This document shows, piece after piece, positions 18,924 to 26,902 of a stretch of 64,000 nt of DNA; within the stretch, counting starts at the first letter, position 1; each line of letters begins with the position of its first letter. The stretch comes from Chitinophaga rupis (GTDB taxonomy: Bacteria > Bacteroidota > Bacteroidia > Chitinophagales > Chitinophagaceae), in assembly GCF_900109685.1 (NCBI RefSeq), contig NZ_FOBB01000003.1, forward strand, positions 124,001 through 188,000, read 5' to 3'. Below the pieces are notes generated by a model, which worked only from the letters and a program-made list of their open reading frames with translations, searched no databases and was not told the origin of the DNA. A program made the translations under genes and the position numbers.

Positions 18924-19286
18924 ATGGCAGACACTTCCAAAAGCAAATTGAAACATGAGCAGGTACAGTATGTTGAGTTCCTGTCAAAAGACATTAGCCG
19001 CGCCAAAGAATTTTATACAAAGAGCTTTGGCTGGAAGTTTACCGATTACGGGCCCGACTATACGGCATTTGAGGGTACATATGTAGATGGCGGATTCACT
19101 TCCGGAAAACCGGTAAAAGGTACTGTTTTAGTTATCCTCTATTCAAACGATATTGAAGCTACCCGACAGAAGATCGTTGCGGCAGGCGGCACCATAGTAA
19201 AAGACATCTTTAATTTCCCCGGCGGCAGGCGTTTTCACTTCACAGATCCGGATGGTTATGAGCTGGCGGTTTGGTCTTTGGAGTAA
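18924..19286 (+). CDS. VOC-family (glyoxalase/bleomycin-resistance fold) protein
   Basis: A 120-residue single-domain VOC protein with two beta-alpha-beta-beta-beta modules. The N-terminal module reads VEFLSKDISRAKEFYTKSFGW, and the C-terminal metal/substrate strand reads RFHFTDPDGYELAVWS. The His and Glu positions typical of metal-binding VOC enzymes are partly present. Reaction unknown; close relatives are annotated only as glyoxalase/extradiol-dioxygenase family. Monocistronic: it has its own promoter, and the permease starts 121 bp downstream. Confidence 0.85.
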   Translation: MADTSKSKLKHEQVQYVEFLSKDISRAKEFYTKSFGWKFTDYGPDYTAFEGTYVDGGFTSGKPVKGTVLVILYSNDIEATRQKIVAAGGTIVKDIFNFPGGRRFHFTDPDGYELAVWSLE

Positions 19287-19396
19287 GTCCGGCAGCGTAC
19301 ACCGCATGTCCGTAATCGGACAGCCTGGCGCAAGCAATGTTTCACAAAACATTAAAAAACAACAAATTATCCTTTGGCATAGGCATTGACGCGAAA

Positions 19397-19413
19397 AGGC
19401 ATTTTCAATGCCT
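19397..19413 (+). promoter_or_regulatory. Hairpin covering the start of the FtsX-type permease gene
   Basis: AGGCATT (19397-19403) pairs with AATGCCT (19407-19413) across a 3-nt loop. A second copy of AGGCATT lies at 19381-19387, so two mutually exclusive pairings are possible. The first ATG is in the stem, the second just after it. Confidence 0.35.
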
Positions 19414-21819
19414 ATGTTTAAGAACTACTTTAAGATCGCCCTCCGCAATCTTGCCCGCAATAAAGTATATGCTTTCATTAATATCGCGGGGCTGGCCATT
19501 GGCCTTGCCTGCGCGATGCTGATCCTGCTCTATGTAAAAGATGAGGTTAGCTTTGACCGTTTTCATCATAACGGCCCTAATCTTTACCGGATTGCGCTAA
19601 AATCAGTTCATCACGGCTCTGAATACCAGGATGGCAATACCGGCCTTTTACAAGGGCCCCGGTTTACACAAAATGTTACAGGCATTAAATCATTCGTACG
19701 CATTCAAAGCGGCAGCAGGGATTTTAAGAAAGGCACGGAAGTGGAAAGCAGGGACCTGCTTTATGTAGATTCAAACTTCCTGTCGGTATTTACATTTCGT
19801 TTAACCGATGGCGATGCAAAAAATTGTTTAAGGCAGCCCCATTCAGTGGTGCTTACCAGGGATGAGGCGAAAAAACAGTTTGGCACTACAGCGGCTGTTG
19901 GCAAATTCCTCCTGCTCAGGGAAGACAGCCTGTTTGTGCCTTATAAGGTGACTGCCGTAACCGATAACTGCCCGCAAAACTCATCTATCCAATACAAGAT
20001 ACTGCTACCCTTTAAGGAGAACGAAGCAGATGCAAAGAACAATGATAACTGGTTTAGCTTTTTCCTTAACACATTTGTGCTGCTGGATGACCATGCGAAT
20101 CCGCAAACAGTATCGGCCCAGATGCAACGGTTCTATGAAAAGGATGCAGCGGAGGTTTTTAAAGCCATCAACATTAAATACGGCACCAGTGAAAGTGAAG
20201 ATGCCCAAATGGGCACCTACTTCCTGCAACCCTTCCGCGAAATGCATATGAGTACAACGCTGCCGGCCCAGAACGGATTGCAGAACGCCAGCAACCCGAT
20301 GTATGCCTACATTCTTTCCGGAATAGCCTTGTTTGTGCTGCTCATTGCGTGTATTAACTTTGTGAACCTGACGGTGGCCCGTTCTGTAAGGCGCGCCAAA
20401 GAAATAGGCATCCGTAAAGTGGTGGGGAGTGAGCGGCGGCAGCTTGTGATCCAGTTCCTGGGAGAGTCTTTCTTGTTATGCGCGATTGCCTTTATCCTGG
20501 CCATACTGCTGGCACAGATAATACTGCCGTTCTTCAATGAGCTGTCGAATAAAAAGCTTGCGATCGTTTACTTACTTGATGCCAAACTTATTGCTGGTTA
20601 TATTGCATTGTTCCTGCTAACCGGCCTGCTGGCTGGCTTTTATCCTGCCCTGGTATTATCCGGTTACAAACCGGTTGAAACGCTTTATAGCAGATTTAAC
20701 CTGAAAGGTAAAAGCTACCTGCAAAAATCGCTGGTGGTTTTACAGTTCACCCTTGCTTCCTTTTTAATCATTGCCACTTTTACGATCTATTCCCAATTCA
20801 ATTACCTGACAAAAACAGACCTGGGTTATGACGACAGCAATATTGTGATGGTCAATAAGGATAACCTGGCGCACCAACGGGCAGCCATCTTTAAGGCGGA
20901 GCTGCTCAAATATCCGGATATTGAGTATGTTGCTCCTAAAAATAGCGGTTCGTGGATGACGGGTGCAAAGCTGGATAATGATTCTTCCATCAGCTTTGCA
21001 TGGGAGACCGTGGATGAATCCTATCTTCAAACCTTAAAGATCCCCTTGCTGCAGGGCAGGAATTTTTCTGCTGATTTCCCGTCTGATTCCGTTAATTCAG
21101 TGCTGGTCAATGAAACATTTGTAAAGAAAGCGGGATGGAAAAACCCGGTTGGCAGATCCGTCATTTTTAACTACCAAAATAATAAGGTTTACCAGGTCAT
21201 TGGCGTGGTAAAAGATCATCATTTTGCTGCGCTCAATCAGAAGATAGCTCCGCAGCTGTTCACCATGAAGAATTCCAACCCATACGGGACTTTTTATATT
21301 AAGATCAGGCCCAACACGGCTGCAAGAAGCCTGGAATATATCCAAAAAATATTCAAGCAGTTCTTTCCTTTAAGCCCCTACAGTTATGTATTTAAAAATG
21401 AGCAGAACCTGAGAAGCTACGAATCGGAAGCCCGGTGGAAACAAATAATTTTGTTTGGGGCCGTGCTTACGATCTTTATCTCCTGCATTGGTTTGTTCGG
21501 CCTCTCTGTTCTATCTGCACAAAAGCGCACCAAAGAGATCGGCATAAGAAAGGTATTGGGAGCTTCTGTTCAAAGCATAGCTGCCGCCCTTTCTAAAGAC
21601 TTTATAAAGCTGGTTATGATCGCGCTGATCATTGCTATGCCCCTGGCCTGGCTGGCAGCGGGTAAATGGCTGGAAAGCTATCCCTACCGGATCACCTTGA
21701 GCTGGCCTATTTTTGTTTCAGCGGCGGTCCTGGTGGTAATGATAGCGCTTTGTACAGTGAGCTTCCAGGCAATTAAGGCGGCCTTTGCCAACCCGGTAAA
21801 AAGCTTAAGGACGGAATAA
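19408..21819 (+). CDS. FtsX/MacB-like ABC transporter permease
   Basis: An 803-residue permease with two FtsX domains and two MacB-type periplasmic domains. It begins with the standard MFKNYFKIALRNLARNKVYAF and a first membrane helix (INIAGLAIGLACAMLILLYV). Helix clusters follow near residues 295-420 (ILSGIALFVLLIACINFVN), and again at the C-terminus (IILFGAVLTIFISCIGLFGL). Each FtsX module carries the coupling motif KEIGIRKVVG or KEIGIRKVLG. No ATPase gene is adjacent, as is common for this Bacteroidota type. ATG 19408 lies inside a 7-bp hairpin (19397-19403 with 19407-19413); ATG 19414 follows it directly and is an equally good start. Confidence 0.88.
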   Translation: MPMFKNYFKIALRNLARNKVYAFINIAGLAIGLACAMLILLYVKDEVSFDRFHHNGPNLYRIALKSVHHGSEYQDGNTGLLQGPRFTQNVTGIKSFVRIQSGSRDFKKGTEVESRDLLYVDSNFLSVFTFRLTDGDAKNCLRQPHSVVLTRDEAKKQFGTTAAVGKFLLLREDSLFVPYKVTAVTDNCPQNSSIQYKILLPFKENEADAKNNDNWFSFFLNTFVLLDDHANPQTVSAQMQRFYEKDAAEVFKAINIKYGTSESEDAQMGTYFLQPFREMHMSTTLPAQNGLQNASNPMYAYILSGIALFVLLIACINFVNLTVARSVRRAKEIGIRKVVGSERRQLVIQFLGESFLLCAIAFILAILLAQIILPFFNELSNKKLAIVYLLDAKLIAGYIALFLLTGLLAGFYPALVLSGYKPVETLYSRFNLKGKSYLQKSLVVLQFTLASFLIIATFTIYSQFNYLTKTDLGYDDSNIVMVNKDNLAHQRAAIFKAELLKYPDIEYVAPKNSGSWMTGAKLDNDSSISFAWETVDESYLQTLKIPLLQGRNFSADFPSDSVNSVLVNETFVKKAGWKNPVGRSVIFNYQNNKVYQVIGVVKDHHFAALNQKIAPQLFTMKNSNPYGTFYIKIRPNTAARSLEYIQKIFKQFFPLSPYSYVFKNEQNLRSYESEARWKQIILFGAVLTIFISCIGLFGLSVLSAQKRTKEIGIRKVLGASVQSIAAALSKDFIKLVMIALIIAMPLAWLAAGKWLESYPYRITLSWPIFVSAAVLVVMIALCTVSFQAIKAAFANPVKSLRTE

Positions 21820-21877
21820 ATAATTTCTTTCTCTTTGATAGGCCTGGATATTGGTCATAAATCTACCCATTTATGGG

Positions 21878-21910
21878 TATTGATTATCAGCAGCTATTGT
21901 TCTAACTTTA
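21878..21910 (+). promoter_or_regulatory. Possible promoter and palindrome before the peptide gene
   Basis: ATTG near 21879-21882 and TAACTTTA at 21903-21910 resemble the -33 and -7 elements (one mismatch in each, spacing 20). Just upstream is the palindrome ACCCAT-tt-ATGGGT (21865-21878), a possible operator. Confidence 0.25.
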
Positions 21911-21989
21911 GTTACATGCTGAACAACCCCTCCATGGCATTGCACCCTCAAGCTAAAGACAGGAGAGGATGATTTAATACTATCCAAAT

Positions 21990-22160
21990 ATGAAAAAGAC
22001 CACGAACCCAAAAAAGCTCCAGCTGATGAAGATCAAAATTTCAAATCTCAGTAAATCAAAACAGGCGGCCCTGAAAGGAGGCGGTATTTGTGTGACCTCC
22101 TTTGAGGAAACCTCCTGCACTACATGCTCCCGTAAGGAAACCCTTTGCGATTGCATTTGA
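21990..22160 (+). CDS. Class I lanthipeptide-like RiPP precursor peptide
   Basis: A 56-residue peptide. The leader is lysine-rich and matches the Bacteroidota class I lanthipeptide/GG-type natural-product leader pattern: KKLQLMKIKISNLSKSKQ, then AALKGGG. Cleavage after Gly-Gly would release a core of about 24-26 residues that is rich in Cys, Ser and Thr: five Cys (34, 43, 46, 53, 55) and eight Ser/Thr (for example TSCTTCSRKE). That composition fits dehydration and thioether ring formation. No lanthionine dehydratase, cyclase or peptidase-containing transporter gene lies within the window; the nearest gene upstream is an FtsX-type permease. The gene has its own hairpin terminator. The leader match is convincing; the modification is an inference. 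Confidence 0.75.
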   Translation: MKKTTNPKKLQLMKIKISNLSKSKQAALKGGGICVTSFEETSCTTCSRKETLCDCI

Positions 22161-22170
22161 CAGGTAAATG

Positions 22171-22211
22171 AACAGTGTCAAAGGTTATCACTGTGAACCT
22201 TTGACACTGTT
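22171..22211 (+). terminator. Hairpin terminator after the peptide gene
   Basis: Perfect 16-bp arms (22171-22186 and 22196-22211) enclose a 9-nt loop and are followed by GATAGTTTT. The stem is strong, the T tail short. It starts 10 bp after the stop of the precursor gene. Confidence 0.65.
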
Positions 22212-22285
22212 GATAGTTTTATGGATCTTGGGGGTATGGCGCGTTTATTACACTTTTCCACGTTAACAGTTAATCCACTTCCTCC

Positions 22286-23812
22286 ATGAAAAAAAATGCT
22301 ATCCATTTGATTGCCTGGTTATGCCTTGCACTTTTTTCCGCCTGTAAAAAAACAACCCCTGATAAGCTAATTGCTAATGATGCCAATATGCTTCATGGTG
22401 CTACTGCACTGAATGAGGCAAATTTCACGATTGAAAACACGTTCACAAATCCGCTGATACCGCGCGGTGCTGATCCCTGGGTGGCCCAAAAGAACGGCAT
22501 GTATTATTTCACGTACACACAGGGAAGTAAATTAGTGCTTTACAAAACCAGCGCTATGACCGAGCTGGCATTGGCGAAACAGTACGATGCATGGATCCCT
22601 CCGCAGGGAATGCCGTACTCAAAAAACATCTGGGCGCCGGAGCTTCATGAGATCGACAATAAGTGGTACTTCTATTTTGCCGCCGATGATGGCTCTAACG
22701 CCAATCACCGTATGTATGTGGTTGAAAATAGCTCTGCCGACCCCACACAGGGCACCTGGGTATTCAAAGGAAAGGTTGCCGATCCTGCGGATCAATGGGC
22801 GATAGACGGAACCGTTTTTAAATATAACGGGCAAATGTACATGTTATGGTCTGGCGGCAATGCAGGCGCTGCACCACAACGTATCTACATTGCCCAAATG
22901 AGCAATCCCTGGACAATTACGGGCGCGGGAGTGGTCATCTCCAGCCCCACCTATTCCTGGGAAATGAATGGAAACGCAATTAACGAAGGCCCCCAGGCGA
23001 TCATTAACCCGGACGGACGCCTGCTCATAGTGTATTCGGCCAGCGGTTACTGGGTGGATACTTATTGCCTGGGCTTACTAAGCCTTAACCTGAACGGTGA
23101 TCCTATGAATCCTGCTGATTGGGTAAAAGCATCCAATCCTGTTTTTTCAATGAACGCAGATAGCGGCGCTTATGGCCCGGGCCACAATGGTTTTTTCAAA
23201 TCACCTGACGGTACGGAAGATTGGATCATTTACCATGCACGCAGTGCAGCTGGCGGGGGTGGCCGCAATGCACGCATACAGAAATTTACATGGAATGCAG
23301 ATGGCACGCCTGATTTCGGTGTACCGGTAAAGATCGGTTCTCCTGTGCAAAAGCCTTCCGGTGAACCGATACGGAAGATGTATACAAAAGAGAACTGGTC
23401 AATTGCCGGATTCAGCTCAGAAGAGCTTAACAATAGCAGGTTAGCGATACGGATAATAGACGGCGATCCCACTACGCACTGGATAGCACGTTATTCCACC
23501 GCTGCTACCAATTACCCTGATCATTGGATCACGGTAGACATGGGACATATTTCTCCCGTAGATGGTTTTGTTTTCATTCAGAAAACCGGCGACCGGAAAA
23601 TAAAGGAGCTGCAGGTATTGGTGAGCAATGACAACCAGACATGGGAAGATCTTGGTATCACTGAGCTGCTTAATCTCTATCCTGATAAGCAATATTTTAA
23701 TCTTCCTGCAAGGAAGCAATTCAGGTATTTTAAGCTGGTACCCATATCGGGGCTTGACAGTCAACCTCAACCCGGCCTGGCGGAAGCCGGCACCTTTATC
23801 CTGGATAATTGA
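22286..23812 (+). CDS. GH43-family glycosidase lipoprotein with C-terminal F5/8-type (CBM32-like) domain
   Basis: A 508-residue lipoprotein with lipobox LFSAC at about residue 20. The five-bladed GH43 propeller is shown by RGADPWVAQKNGMYYFTYT (the catalytic base Asp in GADPW), NIWAPELHEIDNKWYFYFAA, and the acid region SYSWEMNGNAINEGPQ (Glu in NEGPQ). The C-terminal 130 residues form a discoidin/F5-8 type C domain (IDGDPTTHWIARY, YPDHWITVDMGH) that binds sugars. GH43 acts mostly on arabinosides and xylosides, so the likely activity is alpha-L-arabinofuranosidase or beta-xylosidase. It stands alone, with no sus genes beside it. Likely displayed on the cell surface. Confidence 0.88.
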   Translation: MKKNAIHLIAWLCLALFSACKKTTPDKLIANDANMLHGATALNEANFTIENTFTNPLIPRGADPWVAQKNGMYYFTYTQGSKLVLYKTSAMTELALAKQYDAWIPPQGMPYSKNIWAPELHEIDNKWYFYFAADDGSNANHRMYVVENSSADPTQGTWVFKGKVADPADQWAIDGTVFKYNGQMYMLWSGGNAGAAPQRIYIAQMSNPWTITGAGVVISSPTYSWEMNGNAINEGPQAIINPDGRLLIVYSASGYWVDTYCLGLLSLNLNGDPMNPADWVKASNPVFSMNADSGAYGPGHNGFFKSPDGTEDWIIYHARSAAGGGGRNARIQKFTWNADGTPDFGVPVKIGSPVQKPSGEPIRKMYTKENWSIAGFSSEELNNSRLAIRIIDGDPTTHWIARYSTAATNYPDHWITVDMGHISPVDGFVFIQKTGDRKIKELQVLVSNDNQTWEDLGITELLNLYPDKQYFNLPARKQFRYFKLVPISGLDSQPQPGLAEAGTFILDN

Positions 23813-23875
23813 GTTTTGCCTGGGGTTGGCCTAAAAGTAAAAGAAGCTTTCAGGCTGGCCCCATTCCGTACCTAC

Positions 23876-24760
23876 TCAATAATCCGTGATCTGGTGCAGG
23901 CCTTTATTCTTCAGCTGCTGTAAAATATGAGCCGGCAATTCAGGACTGCTTAAAGGCAGGTCCACCGACAGCTTCTCAAAATCCTTTGCAGGTACCCGGT
24001 CAAATATTTCGTTCAGCGCTACCGGATCTTCATTAAAACTAACGCAGGTACTTACGAAATTCATTTGATTCACACTGTAACCTTTTTGCTTCAGCTTACC
24101 GGTTGCATCTTTCAGCCGGCCGATAAAATGTCTTTGGCGGATAAAAGTAGTGCTGTTCATGATGATGAAAATGTAATCGGCATAAGCGGTGATCTTGCCG
24201 TAATACATATGATTGTCCTTGCCGCTGCGTTCCACCAGGTATTCATCGCCGGATCGATATATTTCCATAGCTGAGCGCCTTACCCTTTCCTCTTTAGTAC
24301 CAGGGCCTGTTAAGGGCAGGTTACTGTTGTAGCAATACCAGCATCCTGTAAGGTGATCCAGTAAAGCAGTGTTGACCACACCCAGCGGAATATTGATCTT
24401 AAGTTCATGGAAGCTGAAAACCGCTGCGGCATTTGTGAGAAAATCCATATAGCTGTCGTAACCCAGTATGCCGGCTATAATATTCATTTTCCCAAAATTG
24501 GGGCTGCTGATGTCTGACAATGCTTTCCCCGCCTTTGCAGCCTTCAGTCTTTTGATGATGAGATGCTCGTAGAAGTAGTTATCACCCAGGAAGGCGGTTT
24601 CCTGCTGCGGGTGCTTTCCTTTCTGCATTAACTTATTGAACTCTCCTGAAATATACAGCCACTCTGCCTTTGACACATCCTCCCACCTGTTCTTCCTGAT
24701 AAAATGATGGGCAATGTAATTCATTAACCGTTCAAGTTGTGCCAGCTCGTCCTTACTCAT
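23876..24760 (-). CDS. Conserved hypothetical protein, 294 residues
   Basis: I do not recognise this protein. It is cytoplasmic (no signal or membrane segment). The first 110 residues are helical and charged (IAHHFIRKNRWEDVSKAEW, LIIKRLKAAKAGKALSDISS), with the segment GKMNIIAGILGYDSYMDFL that resembles the small helical bundle of some regulatory proteins. The rest is beta-rich with GCWYCYNSN and YLVERSGKDNHMYYGKITAY. It is divergent from the next gene across 84 bp, so the two may share control. Base use is like its neighbours. Confidence 0.6.
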   Translation of the reverse strand: MSKDELAQLERLMNYIAHHFIRKNRWEDVSKAEWLYISGEFNKLMQKGKHPQQETAFLGDNYFYEHLIIKRLKAAKAGKALSDISSPNFGKMNIIAGILGYDSYMDFLTNAAAVFSFHELKINIPLGVVNTALLDHLTGCWYCYNSNLPLTGPGTKEERVRRSAMEIYRSGDEYLVERSGKDNHMYYGKITAYADYIFIIMNSTTFIRQRHFIGRLKDATGKLKQKGYSVNQMNFVSTCVSFNEDPVALNEIFDRVPAKDFEKLSVDLPLSSPELPAHILQQLKNKGLHQITDY

Positions 24761-24844
24761 AATACGATTTTAATACGAAAATAAGTCTTCAAAGGATAAT
24801 TCCAATACGTCCATCTTCCGGGATAGCGGCAGCTTTGTATCAGC

Positions 24845-25606
24845 ATGAAAAAACAAACAGTTATGAAACAAACAACAGCAGCGCTTATCAGCAGGGAAGA
24901 ACAGGACCAGCTCTGGCAAAAGATCGCGGCCTTTCCCTTTGATGACCCTGGCGCCAAATTCCCCTTTTCACGCAGACTTGCCAGGGAAAATAAATGGGAC
25001 TATGATTTCGGGCTACAAGCCATAGAAGAATACCGGAAATTCATTTTCCTCTGCTGTATTTCGCCACAAGGCGCCTCTCCTTCTAAAGTGATCGATGAGG
25101 TATGGCATTTACATCTGATCTACACGCAGAACTACTGGGAAGAATTTTGCGGCAAAACATTGAACCGAAATATTCATCACTATCCTTCAACAGGCGGATC
25201 ACCCGAAAAAGAAAAACACAAAAACTGGCGGGCAGATACGCTTGCGCTCTACCGCGATACTTTTCATACAGCGCCCCCTCCGGCTTTCTGGGACGATAGG
25301 TATTTTCCTTCCCAAGGCCGCTTCAACTTTCTTTACCGGTTCTTAAAAAGAAGATCTCTCCTTCTCCTTCCATTACTGATGCTTGCGGCCTGCAACGGAC
25401 CTTCCAGCGGGTATGCCCCCTTTATCATTATCATCGCAATAATAGTCTTTGGATCGATCGCGACCGCCTCGCAGGGAACATCTGCAGATAAAGAAAGAAA
25501 ACGGGATGAAAGCAGCGGCAGTAGTTGCAGCAGCGGTGGATGCAGCAGCGGGTGTGGAAGTGGATGCGGAGGCGGGTGCGGAGGTTGCGGTGGTTGTGGA
25601 AGTTAA
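24845..25606 (+). CDS. GRDP-like domain protein with lipobox-like segment, membrane helix and Gly/Cys/Ser tail
   Basis: A 253-residue protein. The N-terminal part carries the signature of glycine-rich-domain-containing-protein-like proteins: VIDEVWHLHLIYTQNYWEEF and a second His pair in NRNIHHYPS, likely a metal or ligand site. About residues 165-200 are hydrophobic: LLLLPLLMLAACNG (a lipobox-like LAAC, but internal), then FIIIIAIIVFGSIATA. The last 32 residues are almost only Gly, Cys and Ser, with eight Cys (CSSGGCSSGCGSGCGGGC). Low-complexity tails of this kind occur in other Bacteroidota and Proteobacteria membrane proteins of unknown role. Start 24845 or 24863 (both ATG). A small membrane protein gene follows after 19 bp. 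Confidence 0.7.
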   Translation: MKKQTVMKQTTAALISREEQDQLWQKIAAFPFDDPGAKFPFSRRLARENKWDYDFGLQAIEEYRKFIFLCCISPQGASPSKVIDEVWHLHLIYTQNYWEEFCGKTLNRNIHHYPSTGGSPEKEKHKNWRADTLALYRDTFHTAPPPAFWDDRYFPSQGRFNFLYRFLKRRSLLLLPLLMLAACNGPSSGYAPFIIIIAIIVFGSIATASQGTSADKERKRDESSGSSCSSGGCSSGCGSGCGGGCGGCGGCGS

Positions 25607-25625
25607 TTAAATCAAAAACAAACTT

Positions 25626-25985
25626 ATGAGATTAAAACATGTAATGCTTTTGCCGGCAATGGCTGGCTACCTCTTACTCCCCTGTTTGTATGGCGGATTA
25701 TTCCTGTCCAGCTATATCCCGTATCATTTAGCCGGCAAACAATTCCTGGTTTGGTACCTTGTGCACATGGCAAGCGGGCATTTGCTCCTGTATCTTGCTG
25801 ACAGGTATACTTCCCTCAAAGCAAATAGATTATCCAATATTTTCCTATGGATGACCCTTATAATATCCGTGAGCCGGATGTGCCAGGGCTTGTATCATCA
25901 TAAACCCATCCTGTTTTTGTGCCTGCTTACAGGGGTTAATACCCTGCTGCTGCTTTTATGGAAGAGGAATGGAATGGTTGCTTGA
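25626..25985 (+). CDS. Small integral membrane protein, unknown function
   Basis: A 119-residue protein with about four membrane segments: MLLPAMAGYLLLPCLYGGLFL, then YLVHMASGHLLLYLAD, then IFLWMTLIISVSRM, and ILFLCLLTGVNTLLLLLW. It has no recognised domain. It lies 19 bp after the Gly/Cys-tail gene and is probably co-transcribed, so it may work with it. Confidence 0.65.
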   Translation: MRLKHVMLLPAMAGYLLLPCLYGGLFLSSYIPYHLAGKQFLVWYLVHMASGHLLLYLADRYTSLKANRLSNIFLWMTLIISVSRMCQGLYHHKPILFLCLLTGVNTLLLLLWKRNGMVA

Positions 25986-26076
25986 TGTCCATTTTTTGTT
26001 AAGGATATCTTTTCTTCGTTCTGCATTCAGCCGTAATGTTCAGCATTAAATAATAATTTGTTTTTTGTCAATCAAT

Positions 26077-26661
26077 TTACTTGTTTAGCTTTCTCCCGGC
26101 TTTAATGCCCAGAATATATGACCACGCGGCAAGATTAATAACATAATCCTCGGTTAGCCTATACTTTCTGTAAACGATAGCCCCCAGAATTGTTGCCAGT
26201 AACCAGCTTACTATTGTAGGCCATAAAAGTGGGGATGCAGACTTCAAATCATATGAACGAAAAAACCAATCGTATATGAGTAAGCGGAATAAAACAATTG
26301 GAATAAGGCAGACAACTGATAAGCATAATATAAACAGCGGAATCCATATCTTATTTTGAGCAATTCTATATTGAATCATAATTCCTTTTATAAAAAAAAT
26401 AAGACAAACCATTATGTATCCAACACCAAAAAGATAAAGCAGGTACTCCCATGTTCCAGTTTTATCGGTGACTCCCAAGCTCTTTAACAATAAATGAGAC
26501 AGAATTAGGCTTCCGCTGAAAATAATACAGTAATATAAAAATTGCAGAAATAATAAGAGAAAGGCAAAAAGCATGTTGATAAAAGCACTCGTATTTTCCG
26601 CTGTACGTTTAGCAGACTTGCCATCATAGTAGCCTTGTTGATAACCGTCATCGTAACTCAT
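26077..26661 (-). CDS. Multi-pass membrane protein, unknown function
   Basis: A 194-residue membrane protein with four hydrophobic stretches, for example MLFAFLLLFLQFLYYCIIFS, YLLYLFGVGYIMVCLIFFI and IWIPLFILCLSVVCLIPIVL. The start is set at ATG 26661 because the sequence MSYDDGYQQGYYDGKSAKR, a Gly/Tyr-rich cytosolic N-terminus, fits a membrane protein better than the 24-residue extension of the upstream ATG. The gene and the following one are visibly AT-richer than the rest of the window. No family recognised. Confidence 0.6.
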   Translation of the reverse strand: MSYDDGYQQGYYDGKSAKRTAENTSAFINMLFAFLLLFLQFLYYCIIFSGSLILSHLLLKSLGVTDKTGTWEYLLYLFGVGYIMVCLIFFIKGIMIQYRIAQNKIWIPLFILCLSVVCLIPIVLFRLLIYDWFFRSYDLKSASPLLWPTIVSWLLATILGAIVYRKYRLTEDYVINLAAWSYILGIKAGRKLNK

Positions 26662-26865
26662 AAAAAGGATTTTTGGATTTTGTATTGATGGAAGCTCTGA
26701 GGGTCTTGTAATAGTTAGGCTGATTCTTAACAAATTAAGAAAATAACTTGAATTTACGAATTGCAGAGTTTGATGAACATGTGTTTATATAATAATTTAT
26801 TTACTTTTAATTATACAAGGGACTTTAGAAAAAGGAGAGTTTCAACAAAGAACCATTTAGTTATT

Positions 26866-26873
26866 TATATTTG
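26866..26873 (+). promoter_or_regulatory. -7 promoter element
   Basis: TATATTTG matches TAnnTTTG perfectly, 29 bp before the ATG at 26903. No clear -33 element at the usual distance. Confidence 0.4.
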
Positions 26874-26902
26874 ATACAAACGAATCATCCATTCTACATT
26901 AT

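Noticed and set aside
22171..22211. 16-bp inverted repeat as a CRISPR repeat or transposon end
   Set aside because: Only one copy, placed right after a stop codon, with a short T run: a terminator explains it.
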